Positions 39,548-48,786 of a stretch of 54,513 bases of DNA are shown in pieces. The notes beneath the pieces are model-generated. The model was given only the letters and a program-made list of their open reading frames with translations, searched no databases and was not told the origin of the DNA. A program made the position numbers and the translations under genes. Numbering within the stretch: the first letter of the stretch is position 1; each line of letters starts with the position of its first letter. This DNA is from an uncultured archaeon (GTDB lineage: Archaea > Thermoproteota > Bathyarchaeia > 40CM-2-53-6 > CALIRQ01): positions 1-54,513 of the forward strand of contig CALIRQ010000001.1 of the NCBI GenBank assembly GCA_938042195.1. Direction: 5' to 3'.

Positions 39548-42355
39548 CTATACTTCTATGGATACGTAATGGAGCTCCACTATGCCTCCCGCTTGGATCA
39601 GGAAGCCGAAATTCGCCTTATTCCCCTCCCTCCACATTAGGGCCTTCCCGGATCCCTTCCCCCATTCCTCAACGAACCCCTTCAGGAGGGCCTCTATGGA
39701 GTTCCAATCCCCCTCGCGAAGGTACCTTGCATCGCCCTCCTTGAAGGAGACGTGCGGATAGATCGCGCTGGGCATAACGACCCTGATCCCGAGCCCCTCA
39801 AAGAACTTGATGATGGAGGAGATCTTGGCCTCGGGCTCCATAATGGAGGGACCCCCAGCCCCTTGGAATTGCTTCAAATACTCGGCGAAAGCCTCCTCGG
39901 GCGTGGAGCCCAACCCGACGTAATATTCCCCGGTGAAGCTGGCCCCAACGGCGGCAACGACCCCCAGCTCGGCGACGACCCCCCCGGTCCCCGCCGTATA
40001 GACCGGTATGAAATAAACATCATGGGAACCGATCCTGTAGAGGATGACGTTACCAATCCTGGGGGACCTTAGGAGGGTCCTGAGTTGGACGAAGGATGGG
40101 TTCTTCTCCAAGGCCTCTAGGGCGCCGCTGGGGCCGAGCAGCTTGGCCTTTGACTCCATCGGGACCTTATAGAAGATCATCTTGCCGAACGAATCGTAGT
40201 CGTTCTGGACGACCATATACCCCGCTAGGTTCCTTCCCCTCGCCCCCCTAAGCTCTAGGGATAGAAGCCCGAGGAACGCGGGCTCTTCAAAGCCAGGGGG
40301 CTTAGCCATGACGTAGTATGTATCCAAACCCTCCGGGACCTCATAGAACTCCTTCCCTACGATGAAGGACGCGGGGTCCGTTACGTGATAATAATTATAC
40401 ATGGCCACCCTCCACTCGAATAACTCCTCCGGATATCTCATCTGGGGCCTCAGCCAATTCGGGATCTCCGAGGATACGTAATCTCCATAGGCCATCTTGA
40501 AGATCTGGCTGAAGAAATCCCGCCCGAATACGAAGAGCCTGACATCTCCATCGTAGACATCGATCAGCCCATAGCCCACGAGCCTCACCATCGGATTGCC
40601 CTTGCTCCACGGGACCACCCCCGTATCCAGCTTTACCAAGAGCGGGATGGCGAAGTAGGTATTCTCGCCATCGGTGACCGGGAAGGCATCGATCCGATTG
40701 CCCCAAGGCTCATATTCGAAGTATGGGAAGAGCAGCCTCATCCTTTCGTGAACATCCCTATGCCTCATGATGTGGATTGGGGTATTCCCATACGCCAGAA
40801 GGAAGTTTAACTCGAAGAGCCAGCTGAGCGGGGGATTTAAGTTGATCCCGCCCTTCCCGCTATAGAGGGCCCCCCCAAGCTCATCGCTCCTCCCTCTCCC
40901 AAGCGGATAGGCCGCCCAAGAGTCCTTGAAGAGGCCCCCCTCGCCATAGTATATCCTCCTTTGCTTGAAGAAGAGGCTCGCGTTGACTATCCTCCCCTCA
41001 TGGGCATCGAGCAGGAAGAAGCCGTTTGGGACGTGCGTGTAGAAGAAATGCATCGCGTACCATCTATCCTCGCGCCTCACCGTCTCCGGCAGAACGGGCT
41101 TCATGGACGCCGCCCAATAGAGCCTCCCGCCGAACCTGAGTATGTCGGAATCCTGAAAATCCAAATATGGCATGAGGCCTATCTCCGGCTTCAGCTTTGC
41201 GTAGGCGGCATCCCAATCCCAAAGCCTCACGGATCTGAGGAGCGAAACGTCGCCGGCGGAGGGGCCCATGCCTCGGGGCGGAGGACCGCTGAAGTTATAC
41301 GGGACCTCTAGGATCTCGTCCAACTCGGCCAAATACCTATTGACGCATATCTCCTGGGCCGTATAGGGGCCCAGCCATTCGACCTTCCTCGCGTCCGCGA
41401 TGCTGTTGTTCGCGATAACGACCGAGCTAGTCGTGAGGGCTATGAGGGCCAAGGGGATGAGCTTGCGGGAAAGCCCCTTCGGGCTAATCGCCCCCGGGGC
41501 CCATTTGGCGAACCTCCCGCGCAAGGAGAGGGCCCCTAAGTATGCTCCGGCCGCCAAGAAGCCCGCTATGAGGAACTTCGTATTGTAATCTATGTAAGAG
41601 GTTAGGAGAAGCCTGAGGGCGATCCAAAGGCATAGGAGCGCCCCGAGCCCATGGAGGATCGATGCCCTATCTATGGTCCCGATGGACCGGGCCTCGACCG
41701 GGATGGCCCGGGGCATCAGAGCCCTAGCGAGATTCGTGACCCCCACCAATAAGAGGAGCCTCAACCCGAGCGCCCTCAGGGACGGTCCCACCAGAAGGGT
41801 TAGGGCTGGAATCAAGGGGATCACCCTCTCTAACGAATAACGGGGATCTAGCGGAGGGGCGAGGAAGGGTAGCTTGAGCAGGTTCAGTAGCCCGACAAAG
41901 CCGAAATCCCATCCCCTGAAGGCCGATGCGAGGGCCATCCCGAATATGGCGTCTTGGAAGAATAAAGCGCCGATCAAGACCTTCGTGATCTGCCAAGCCA
42001 AGAATTTGTGGAGGGGGAGGGAGAAGGAATCGAAGTCGAGCCAGAGGCCGCCCCCCTCCCTCCACGATCTCTGAAGGCGCGCTGCGAAATTTATCGCCCA
42101 CCAAGTTAGGGACCTCCTCCGGAGGAGATCGATCCTGAGGAGGGCGATGGAGGCTAGGGCGATCCCGCCGAAAAAGGAGAAATAAAGGGGCCTTAGGAAG
42201 AGGTCCCCGAACTCGATCGAATCCAACCAAGCCCCGAGGATCGAATCCCAAGAGGCCCAGAAGGCGAGGATCAAGGCTAGGGCGAGGAGGATCCGATAGG
42301 ATCTCTTGGGGAGCGCAACGCGCCTTTGCCCCCGACCGCGATGTCTCCCGAACAA
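39548..42355 (-). CDS. UPF0182-family large membrane protein
   Basis: A protein of about 935 residues. The N-terminal third has around seven hydrophobic segments (for example YRILLALALILAFWASWD). The rest is a long extracellular-type beta-rich region with family markers WVFELNF-like and YNYYHVTDPASFIVGKEFYEVPEG. UPF0182 proteins occur in archaea, cyanobacteria and actinobacteria, and their function is unknown. The frame opens at TTG 42436, but the TTG at 42355 puts a short basic segment before the first helix and leaves room for a shared promoter with dedA. I prefer it, with moderate confidence. Confidence 0.85.
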   Translation of the reverse strand: MFGRHRGRGQRRVALPKRSYRILLALALILAFWASWDSILGAWLDSIEFGDLFLRPLYFSFFGGIALASIALLRIDLLRRRSLTWWAINFAARLQRSWREGGGLWLDFDSFSLPLHKFLAWQITKVLIGALFFQDAIFGMALASAFRGWDFGFVGLLNLLKLPFLAPPLDPRYSLERVIPLIPALTLLVGPSLRALGLRLLLLVGVTNLARALMPRAIPVEARSIGTIDRASILHGLGALLCLWIALRLLLTSYIDYNTKFLIAGFLAAGAYLGALSLRGRFAKWAPGAISPKGLSRKLIPLALIALTTSSVVIANNSIADARKVEWLGPYTAQEICVNRYLAELDEILEVPYNFSGPPPRGMGPSAGDVSLLRSVRLWDWDAAYAKLKPEIGLMPYLDFQDSDILRFGGRLYWAASMKPVLPETVRREDRWYAMHFFYTHVPNGFFLLDAHEGRIVNASLFFKQRRIYYGEGGLFKDSWAAYPLGRGRSDELGGALYSGKGGINLNPPLSWLFELNFLLAYGNTPIHIMRHRDVHERMRLLFPYFEYEPWGNRIDAFPVTDGENTYFAIPLLVKLDTGVVPWSKGNPMVRLVGYGLIDVYDGDVRLFVFGRDFFSQIFKMAYGDYVSSEIPNWLRPQMRYPEELFEWRVAMYNYYHVTDPASFIVGKEFYEVPEGLDTYYVMAKPPGFEEPAFLGLLSLELRGARGRNLAGYMVVQNDYDSFGKMIFYKVPMESKAKLLGPSGALEALEKNPSFVQLRTLLRSPRIGNVILYRIGSHDVYFIPVYTAGTGGVVAELGVVAAVGASFTGEYYVGLGSTPEEAFAEYLKQFQGAGGPSIMEPEAKISSIIKFFEGLGIRVVMPSAIYPHVSFKEGDARYLREGDWNSIEALLKGFVEEWGKGSGKALMWREGNKANFGFLIQAGGIVELHYVSIEV

Positions 42356-42482
42356 CCGACGGCTCGCCCCCGCCAACTCCGGGGCGCCTCCATTAAAGCT
42401 TTCGCGAGAAATGACACCGGAAGGTTTATTCAGCAATCAAGTAGTAGAGGAGGATTGGGACAGCGCGGGCCAGAGCTGGTCG

Positions 42483-43088
42483 ATGGTGAGCCTTCGCGAA
42501 ATGGCGATATATCTGTTCTATAATTATGGTTATTTAGGCGTATTCCTCATGGAGCTGATCGCGAGCTCCTCCATACTCTTCCCCGTGCCGAGCTATCTCG
42601 CGACGACCATTGCCGGGACCCTCCTGAACCCCTATTTGGTCATCTTTTCGGCATCGCTCGGATCCTCCATAGGGGAGCTATCCGGATACGCTTTGGGCCT
42701 CGGCGGGAGGAAGGCCATTGACAAGAGGTTCGAGCTCCGCTCCCTGAAGCGCGCCTATGCGAAGTACGGCATATGGTCGATACTGGTCTTCGCGGCGATG
42801 CCGATACCGTTCGATATAATCGGGATACTATGCGGGATTTTGAGGATCCCCGTGAGCACATTCGTGGCGCTGACGTTCATAGGCAAATTGGTGAGATACT
42901 TCCTCCTCGTTATAGCTGGGCGGCGGGCGAGGGATTTGGTCATGGACCTCCTAGCGGGCAGGTTGAACTCCTTCGCCATTCTATACCTCTTAATCCTATC
43001 CGCCCTCCTCTTGGGCTCGCTCCTATCGTGGAGGCTCCTGAGCCGGAAATGCGATGAAGGGGGGCGATCCCCCAATCCCTTGGGGTAA
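42483..43088 (+). CDS. DedA/VTT-family membrane protein
   Basis: A 201-residue membrane protein with about five hydrophobic segments. ELIASSSILFPVPSYLA near the N-terminus, GSSIGELSGYALGLGGRKAI and the later amphipathic MPIPFDIIGILCGILRIPVS are DedA/SNARE-associated hallmarks. The family flips lipids or polyprenyl phosphates across the membrane. The ATG at 42483 is chosen as the first start close to the first helix; the long upstream frame overlaps the divergent UPF0182 gene. A TATA-like TTTATT lies at 42424-42429. Confidence 0.85.
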   Translation: MVSLREMAIYLFYNYGYLGVFLMELIASSSILFPVPSYLATTIAGTLLNPYLVIFSASLGSSIGELSGYALGLGGRKAIDKRFELRSLKRAYAKYGIWSILVFAAMPIPFDIIGILCGILRIPVSTFVALTFIGKLVRYFLLVIAGRRARDLVMDLLAGRLNSFAILYLLILSALLLGSLLSWRLLSRKCDEGGRSPNPLG

Positions 43089-43122
43089 TTGCCCCTCGGG
43101 GTCGCGGCTCGGAGGGCTGTAA

Positions 43123-43274
43123 TGGTAGCGGGGGGTGGATTCTCGGGGCGAGGCCCTTTCGAACCACCGATCTCAGGGTGCCCCAGCCATATCGGCTTAT
43201 GAGCCCTGCGGGCTGTTCGAGCCCGGCGGCCCTTTAAACCTGGCTACCCCACCCTTGTAGATTGGAAATTCGCT
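43123..43274 (-). tRNA. Initiator tRNA-Met (CAU) with four introns
   Basis: The minus strand encodes an archaeal initiator tRNA-Met. Removing four segments leaves a 79-base cloverleaf with CCA: acceptor AGCGGGG/CCCCGCT with A73, D-stem GGG/CCC, anticodon stem CAGGG/CCCTG with three G-C pairs, loop CTCATAA and T-arm GGTGG TTCGAAT CCACC. The proposed introns are 43255-43270 (16 bases, acceptor stem between positions 4 and 5), 43213-43233 (21, D-arm), 43180-43197 (18, usual 37/38 site) and 43140-43157 (18, T-loop). Exact borders can shift by one or two bases in the last three. The A1-U72 pair and GGGTAGCCAGG D-arm identify an initiator. CCA is encoded (43123-43125). Confidence 0.78.
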
Positions 43275-43433
43275 ACGGTGGCTAAACCCCCGCCGGCTTT
43301 TTGAGTCGTTAAGGCTCCCTTAAAAGTTTTTAGAAGGGCTCGCCGGCCCCGGCCCGCCCTGCGGATAATCGCTCATTCAAGCGGAAATGGGCTCGGGACC
43401 AGCCCGATAGGAGCGATCCAGGGGAATCGGACT

Positions 43434-43961
43434 TTAAGGCCATGGGTACCTCAGCTCCCCGTTCGCGACCCTTGCGAAGCGCGTGAGCCCATGGGCCCTC
43501 GCATCCCCCTCTTCGATTATATGCGTCAGGGAATGCCCCTTCGCCGTTAAATAGTCCGAAAGGATCAATCGATGGCATCGCCAATGGAACCTCTCGGCGC
43601 ACATAACGGCGACCCTGCCCCGGCTCGCGAGCTCCAATAGCCTCCTCACGCCCTCCTCGAATGGGGCCGTCATGGCGTAATCCGCGTAGTTCCTGAATCC
43701 CCTGCTCCTCCAAGCACCATTGGGCGACCCCTCCCCTAAGCCCTCCTTGCGCCATCCCCCCAATAGCTCCCCCAGCCATTCGTATTCGATCCCGTGGGAT
43801 CGGAGGGCCTTCGCCAAGGCCTCGCGATTGAAATGGGGATTGCGCCGCGATCCCGGCCGCCTCCTTATATCCACAACGATCTCTATCCCATGCTCGCGGA
43901 GGAGCCCCAAGAACTCCCCTAGGCCCCTCGTGGAATGGCCGATCGTATAAAGATGCGCCAT
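43434..43961 (-). CDS. DUF488 family protein
   Basis: A 175-residue protein of the DUF488 family. It opens with LYTIGHSTRGLGEFLGLLRE, then VVDIRRRPGSRRNPHF and a C-terminal VAVMCAERFHWRCHRLILSDYL; the CAE...CHR signature is diagnostic. The family is widespread and its biochemical function is not settled. ATG 43961. It is divergent from the PAC2 gene and downstream of the initiator tRNA. Confidence 0.88.
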   Translation of the reverse strand: MAHLYTIGHSTRGLGEFLGLLREHGIEIVVDIRRRPGSRRNPHFNREALAKALRSHGIEYEWLGELLGGWRKEGLGEGSPNGAWRSRGFRNYADYAMTAPFEEGVRRLLELASRGRVAVMCAERFHWRCHRLILSDYLTAKGHSLTHIIEEGDARAHGLTRFARVANGELRYPWP

Positions 43962-44066
43962 CCGGCCCCCTCGCCCGGGATCTATCTCCGAGTCGGAATT
44001 GGGGATCGCGGCATTGCCTTAAACCTTTTTATTGGCTATGGACCGAGACCTAGGCGCGCGGAAGCG

Positions 44067-44735
44067 ATGACGTTAATCGAAGGGGGCTATTTCAGGCTTC
44101 ACCGAGCCCCGGGAAAGAGGGATTCGACCCTCATAATTGGGCTGGGATGGGATCACGGACCCTGCGCATCCGCGGCCCTCCTGCTGGCAAACTCAATTGG
44201 GGCTAAGCTATTCGCTGAGTATTATAGCCGCTTCTTCCCAGATCAGGTGATCATAAATCCGCTTGGGATATGCGCCCTTCCCCGATACGAGTTCTACGAG
44301 GGGGAGCTCGATGGCAGGGGCGCGGTCATATGCGTGGGTAACGCTGAGGTGGCGGTCGAGGAGCCAGAGGCCTTCTACGAGGTTTCCTCGGACATGGCCG
44401 GATTCGCGAAGGAGATCGGGGCCAAGAGGGCCATAGTCTTGGATTCAACGCCAGCTCGGGGCGGGGAGGGGAAGATCCGATACGCGGTCAATACGCCGCT
44501 TATCCTCGATGCGCTGGAAGGCTTGGGCCTCATCCCGATCAGGAACTCGAGGCTTCTCGGGAGCTTCGGCCTGCTCCTCGGCCTCCTGAGGCTCAGGGGA
44601 ATCCCAGCCCTTGGGATCTTAGTGCCGGTCGATCCCAGTGCCTCGGAAGAAGTCCAGCCCTCCCTCATCCACCTCCTAAATAGGCTGGCATCTGCCCAAT
44701 GGCCGTTAATGGATAATCGCGGGCGGGGGCCCTAA
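44067..44735 (+). CDS. PAC2-family protein (proteasome assembly chaperone-like)
   Basis: A 222-residue protein of the PAC2 fold: LIIGLGWDHGPCASAALLLAN, LLDGRGAVICVGNAE-like strands and a C-terminal helical region. Archaeal members resemble eukaryotic proteasome assembly chaperones, though a direct role is not shown. ATG 44067 is preceded by an AT-rich TTTTTATTGG box around 44026-44035. The 3' end overlaps the convergent tiaS gene by 30 bases. Confidence 0.8.
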   Translation: MTLIEGGYFRLHRAPGKRDSTLIIGLGWDHGPCASAALLLANSIGAKLFAEYYSRFFPDQVIINPLGICALPRYEFYEGELDGRGAVICVGNAEVAVEEPEAFYEVSSDMAGFAKEIGAKRAIVLDSTPARGGEGKIRYAVNTPLILDALEGLGLIPIRNSRLLGSFGLLLGLLRLRGIPALGILVPVDPSASEEVQPSLIHLLNRLASAQWPLMDNRGRGP

Positions 44736-46046
44736 GCCGAAGAAGGGCAAGGGGGGGCTCGGAGCCCAGCCCTTCTTCTCCAATCCATATCTGGAGAGGG
44801 GCTTCGTTAAATGCCTATGGCCCCTTGGGGAGGCCAAATACAGCCCAGGGGAGATCGCCCTGGGAACCTCGAAGGCGACTTTTTCCTTTGCCTCGGTTTT
44901 GCAACGCCTGCACCGATAGCCCTGCCCCCTTCCCGCCGACTCCATCCCTCTTCCGCAGGATGGGCATTTGGGATTCCTGAACTCAAAGGCCCTCTCCAAT
45001 TCCAATATCTCGATCTTCTCCAGGTTTATGGTCCTCGGATGCTCCCGGGATGCCCTCCTCACGCCCCCATAGGCCTTTATCAAATCCCCGACGATCAAGC
45101 TCCTCGCGACCCTATTGAGGTCCCCGCTCGGCTCATAGGCCGCGCAATCTATCTCCCCGCTTCCGTTCGACAACCTGAATATTACATGCCCCCCCGGGAT
45201 AACCCTTGGTGGCGAGGAGACGACGCCCATAACGCAGGCGGACCTGAAGGGCTTTAGCTCGCATATCTTGAAATCGGCCCTCAGGTGCGCATCGGTCCCT
45301 TGGTTCGTCCGAAAGAGGACCCACCTTTCCACGGGCTCCCCTATCTCCAACCTTGAGAAGGCCTCGAAGAGGATACCGGGCGATTCCCCCCTTATCCCAA
45401 CGAGCACCGGATCCGGTCCCCTCGGGGTTATCAGAATCCTCCTTGATTCCGGATCCAAGTTATTGAATGTCATGGGCCTCGTTAGGCGATCCATCCTCTC
45501 GACAGAATCCGGGTTCACCCGCCTCCTCTTCCCGTAATTCTCCCGAGCCCTATAGGCGATCATCTCAAAGGTATGATCGCCCGATAGCTTGTTCCCTATT
45601 GCCGCGAGCCCGCCCACTATGCCCCTTCCGCCCTTGAACCCTATGGCCTCGCCCCCTTTATCCCTCACGATCTTGATGGCCGAGCTGAGCTTCACCAAAT
45701 CGAAGAGGGCCCTCTCGGAGAACTCCTCCACCTCCCTTGGGACCTCCCCAACTAGGAATACGATCCCAGGCGAGGTCCTTGGGTCCTCTAACTCGGCGTT
45801 CTCCTCCACCACTTCCACCACGGCCTCCTCCAAATCTCGGAGCTCCTCCTCGGTTTCGATCCTGAGGCAGATGGCCCCATTCCCCTTTGTCTTCCAAGGG
45901 ACGTTTGGGTTCAATCTTATCAGGTTCGGATAATCCAAGAACCTGACCCGGAGCCTCGATATCCTCTCGATTATCAGGGCGCAAATATAGGAGGTGCACC
46001 CTCCCAAGAGGGAATCCATGTCATCGAATCCTATATGAACGATCAT
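44706..46046 (-). CDS. tiaS: tRNA(Ile2) 2-agmatinylcytidine synthetase TiaS
   Basis: A 446-residue TiaS. It opens with IGFDDMDSLLGGCTSYI (ATP/Mg site), has GGRGIVGGLAAIGN in the middle, an OB-like region (GHVIFRLSNGSGEIDCAAYE) and a C-terminal zinc ribbon (CPSCGRG and CRRCK). It attaches agmatine to C34 of the AUA-decoding tRNA-Ile2, an archaeal-only modification. ATG 46046. It overlaps the end of the convergent PAC2 gene. The tRNA-Ile seen in this window has a GAT anticodon and is not its substrate. Confidence 0.93.
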   Translation of the reverse strand: MIVHIGFDDMDSLLGGCTSYICALIIERISRLRVRFLDYPNLIRLNPNVPWKTKGNGAICLRIETEEELRDLEEAVVEVVEENAELEDPRTSPGIVFLVGEVPREVEEFSERALFDLVKLSSAIKIVRDKGGEAIGFKGGRGIVGGLAAIGNKLSGDHTFEMIAYRARENYGKRRRVNPDSVERMDRLTRPMTFNNLDPESRRILITPRGPDPVLVGIRGESPGILFEAFSRLEIGEPVERWVLFRTNQGTDAHLRADFKICELKPFRSACVMGVVSSPPRVIPGGHVIFRLSNGSGEIDCAAYEPSGDLNRVARSLIVGDLIKAYGGVRRASREHPRTINLEKIEILELERAFEFRNPKCPSCGRGMESAGRGQGYRCRRCKTEAKEKVAFEVPRAISPGLYLASPRGHRHLTKPLSRYGLEKKGWAPSPPLPFFGLGPPPAIIH

Positions 46047-46095
46047 GACTTATGGTCGCCCGGCGCCCAGGGGGGCCGGGGGAGATCGGCCCATC

Positions 46096-46329
46096 TCAGC
46101 TCTCTATGACTATCATCGTGAGGGTGGATCGGACCTTGTCCAACCGCCTTATCTTCCAAGTGATCGTCTCCCTGAGCTTATCCATGGTCTCGGCCTCGAT
46201 CTTCGCGACTATATCGTAAACCCCATAGACCAGATAGGCCTCCTTCACGTTGGGCATCTTCTTCAGCTCCTTAAGGACCACGTCCTCGGCTCCTATCTCC
46301 GCGTTTATGAGCACGAAGGCCACTGGCAT
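46096..46329 (-). CDS. Stand-alone Lrp/AsnC ligand-binding (RAM) domain
   Basis: A 77-residue protein equal to the effector domain of Lrp/AsnC regulators, without the DNA-binding half: VLINAEIGAEDVVLKELKKM, VKEAYLVYGVYDIVAKIEAE, then TLTMIVIE. Such single-domain proteins form rings and bind amino acids. ATG 46329. Its upstream region shares a TTTAAA box (46366-46371) with the divergent prepilin peptidase gene. Confidence 0.87.
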   Translation of the reverse strand: MPVAFVLINAEIGAEDVVLKELKKMPNVKEAYLVYGVYDIVAKIEAETMDKLRETITWKIRRLDKVRSTLTMIVIES

Positions 46330-46392
46330 GCTCCAATCACCGTAGGCCTTAGTAGCATGAATGGCTTTAAAATGCTTGCGGCCCCCGTGTGG

Positions 46393-47196
46393 ATGGGAAT
46401 GGATCCAATCGAACTGAACGAGGCGGCGTCGGCGTCGTTGAGCCTCCTCGCGATCCTGATCGCCTCCATCTTCGACCTTAAGCGTAGGGAGGTCCCGGAT
46501 AAGGTTTGGGCCCTTTACGCGCCGCCCGCGATCGCATTGACGGCCCTGAGGTTGAGTGGCTTCGGGATAGCCCTATGGCCCTCGATAGCCTCCATAGCAT
46601 TGACATCGGCCCTATCCCTTGGGCTTTACCGCCTCGGCGCGTTCGGGGGGGCCGACGCAAAGGCTTTCATATGCCTAGCCCTCTCGATGCCATTGAATCC
46701 ATCCATCCTCCCGTCCAAGGGAAATTTCTTCCATCCCTTCTTCCCCCTGACGGTCCTTTGCAATTCCTACATAATCTCCTCCTCCTCGATCGCCTATATG
46801 GCGGCTAGGAACCTCGCTTGGGCCCTAAGGAACCCCGGGAGGATGGCGTTCGAGGGGCTGGAGGGCGAGCCGGCTTGGAGGAAGGCCGCCGCCCTATTGA
46901 CGGGCTATAGGATGAGGCTCGGGGAATTGGCCGCCAAGGGGGCCTTTTATTACCCCATGGAGGAGGTCGCCTTCGACGGGGAGGTGAAGAGGCGATTGAA
47001 GATATCCTTCAGCGCCAAGGAGGAGCCCGCGGATTATTTCAAGCGCCTCGCCGAGCTCTTGGGCGAATCGGAGGAGATCTGGGCGACGCCCGGCCTCCCG
47101 CTCTTGGCCTTCGTGGCGCTCGGCCTCCTGATAGCGTTGTTCCATGGCGATATATTGCACGGCGCCGTGAACGCCATCCTCCGCGCTCTCCTCTGA
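46393..47196 (+). CDS. Type IV prepilin/pre-archaellin peptidase (A24)
   Basis: A membrane peptidase of about 267 residues. The catalytic aspartates are in ASIFDLKRREVPDKVW and in the GGAD of GAFGGADAKAFICLALSM. Six or so hydrophobic segments surround a soluble loop (about 150-235). It would cleave class III signal peptides of pilins or archaellins. A TTTAAAAT box at 46366-46373 lies about 25 bases before ATG 46393, so translation from 46393 or 46399 of a leaderless mRNA is likely. An ATG at 46372 is in frame but overlaps the TATA box. Confidence 0.85.
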   Translation: MGMDPIELNEAASASLSLLAILIASIFDLKRREVPDKVWALYAPPAIALTALRLSGFGIALWPSIASIALTSALSLGLYRLGAFGGADAKAFICLALSMPLNPSILPSKGNFFHPFFPLTVLCNSYIISSSSIAYMAARNLAWALRNPGRMAFEGLEGEPAWRKAAALLTGYRMRLGELAAKGAFYYPMEEVAFDGEVKRRLKISFSAKEEPADYFKRLAELLGESEEIWATPGLPLLAFVALGLLIALFHGDILHGAVNAILRALL

Positions 47197-47247
47197 TGGA
47201 AAGGGTTTTCAAATAGCCCTCCACGCTCTATACGTGGTGCTTCCTCG

Positions 47248-48786
47248 ATGGCCGAAGCCGCGGCTGTTGCGTTGAGCTCGGGCGAGGCCATGGCATTGGA
47301 CATGAACGCGGCGTTCCTGGGGATCTCGACCCTTCAGCTGATGGAGAACGCGGGGAGGGCCGTGGCCCAAGAGATAGCCTCCCGATTGCCCCCCGGCTCC
47401 AATATCGTTGTATTCGGTGGGACCGGCCGGAACGGCGGCGATGGCATGGTCGCGGCGAGGCATTTGGCCTCGGAGGGCTTCCGGGTCTCCTTCATGCTCG
47501 TTGGAAGGGAATCCGAGATAAGGGATGAATGCGCGCTCAGGAATTTCAGGATATTGAGGGGCCTTTGGAGGAGCGTTACTATAGAAGAGGCGGGGGATTC
47601 CAGCGCCATCGCTCCCGTGGAGGCCGATGCGATCATCGATGCATTGCTCGGGACCGGGGCCAAGGGCCCCCTTAGGCAACCCATACTCCAAGCCGTGAGG
47701 GCCATAAACGCTTCGAAGGGGCTCAAGCTCTCTATCGATATCCCGACCGGCATAGATTCCGATACCGGCGAGGTCCTAGGGGAAGCCGTCAGGGCGGACA
47801 TTACGGTGACGTTCCATAGGGCCAAAGCCGGTCTGGCGAGGGCCAGCGATTACGCGGGCCAAGTCAAGGTGGTTGGGATAGGCATTCCGACCGAGGCGGA
47901 ATCGCTGGCCGGCCCTGGGGACCTAGCGCTCGTGGTGGAGAAGAGGCCTAGGGAATCCCATAAGGGGGATTTCGGTCGATTGCTCGTCATCGGAGGAAGC
48001 GAGACGTATACGGGCGCCCCTTGCCTCGTAGCCCTCGCGGCCCTTAGGTGCGGCACCGATCTGGTTTACATAGCGGCCCCGGAAGAAGCCGCGAGATCTA
48101 TCTCCTCCATGTCCCCCAATATGATAACGGTGAAGCTGGATGGGGATTGCCTATCCAAGAAGAACGTCGGCCCGATAAGGCCGCTCTTGGAAAGGGCCAC
48201 GGCGGCCGCCATGGGGCCGGGCCTCGGGACGCGCGAGGAGACCTTCGAGGCGGTCGATGAGATCCTCTCGATGCTCGGAGCCCTCGGGAAGCCCTCGGTC
48301 ATAGACGCCGATGCCATAAAGGCTATGGGAAGGTCCCGCAGGCCCCTTCAATCCCCAGCCGTCCTAACCCCTCATCGGGGGGAGTTCAAAGCCCTCACCG
48401 GGTTGGAACTCCCATATGATCGTAGGAGCTTGGAGGAGCAGATCCGATCAGTTAAGGAGGCAGCCAAGGGGCTAAATTGCACAATACTCCTCAAGGGGCC
48501 CATAGACATAGTGAGCGATGGCGAGAGGGTGAAGCTAAATTCGACGGGGAACCCCTTCATGACCGTGGGCGGCACCGGGGACGTTCTCACGGGTATAGTG
48601 GGCTGCTTCCTCGCTCGAGGCGCTGACCCGATGAGGGCGGCCGCCGCGGGGGCGTTCTTGAATGGGTACTTGGGGGATTCGCTACTGAAGAGAGGGAGGG
48701 CGCCGCTCCTGCCAACGGATATGATAGAGGAGATCCCAAGGGCCTTGAACGAATTGATGCCCCGCGCCTTCGATGGAGGGGCTTAG
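47248..48786 (+). CDS. nnr: Bifunctional NAD(P)HX epimerase/dehydratase
   Basis: A 512-residue two-domain repair enzyme. The N-terminal epimerase (YjeF_N, about 1-215) has GGTGRNGGDGMVAARHLA and LSIDIPTGIDSDTGEV. The C-terminal ADP-dependent dehydratase (about 225-510) has HKGDFGRLLVIGGS, GPGLGT near 327, LTPHRGEFKAL near 372 and TVGGTGDVLTGI near 440. It repairs hydrated NADH and NADPH, which form readily at high temperature. ATG 47248. The tsr3-like gene overlaps its end by 14 bases. Confidence 0.93.
   Translation: MAEAAAVALSSGEAMALDMNAAFLGISTLQLMENAGRAVAQEIASRLPPGSNIVVFGGTGRNGGDGMVAARHLASEGFRVSFMLVGRESEIRDECALRNFRILRGLWRSVTIEEAGDSSAIAPVEADAIIDALLGTGAKGPLRQPILQAVRAINASKGLKLSIDIPTGIDSDTGEVLGEAVRADITVTFHRAKAGLARASDYAGQVKVVGIGIPTEAESLAGPGDLALVVEKRPRESHKGDFGRLLVIGGSETYTGAPCLVALAALRCGTDLVYIAAPEEAARSISSMSPNMITVKLDGDCLSKKNVGPIRPLLERATAAAMGPGLGTREETFEAVDEILSMLGALGKPSVIDADAIKAMGRSRRPLQSPAVLTPHRGEFKALTGLELPYDRRSLEEQIRSVKEAAKGLNCTILLKGPIDIVSDGERVKLNSTGNPFMTVGGTGDVLTGIVGCFLARGADPMRAAAAGAFLNGYLGDSLLKRGRAPLLPTDMIEEIPRALNELMPRAFDGGA

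Noticed and set aside
43241-43274. Reading the initiator tRNA with GGTGGGG as its 5' acceptor strand, without the acceptor intron
   Set aside because: It would need two wobble pairs and breaks the initiator pattern; AGCG found 16 bases upstream restores a perfect AGCGGGG/CCCCGCT stem with A1-U72.
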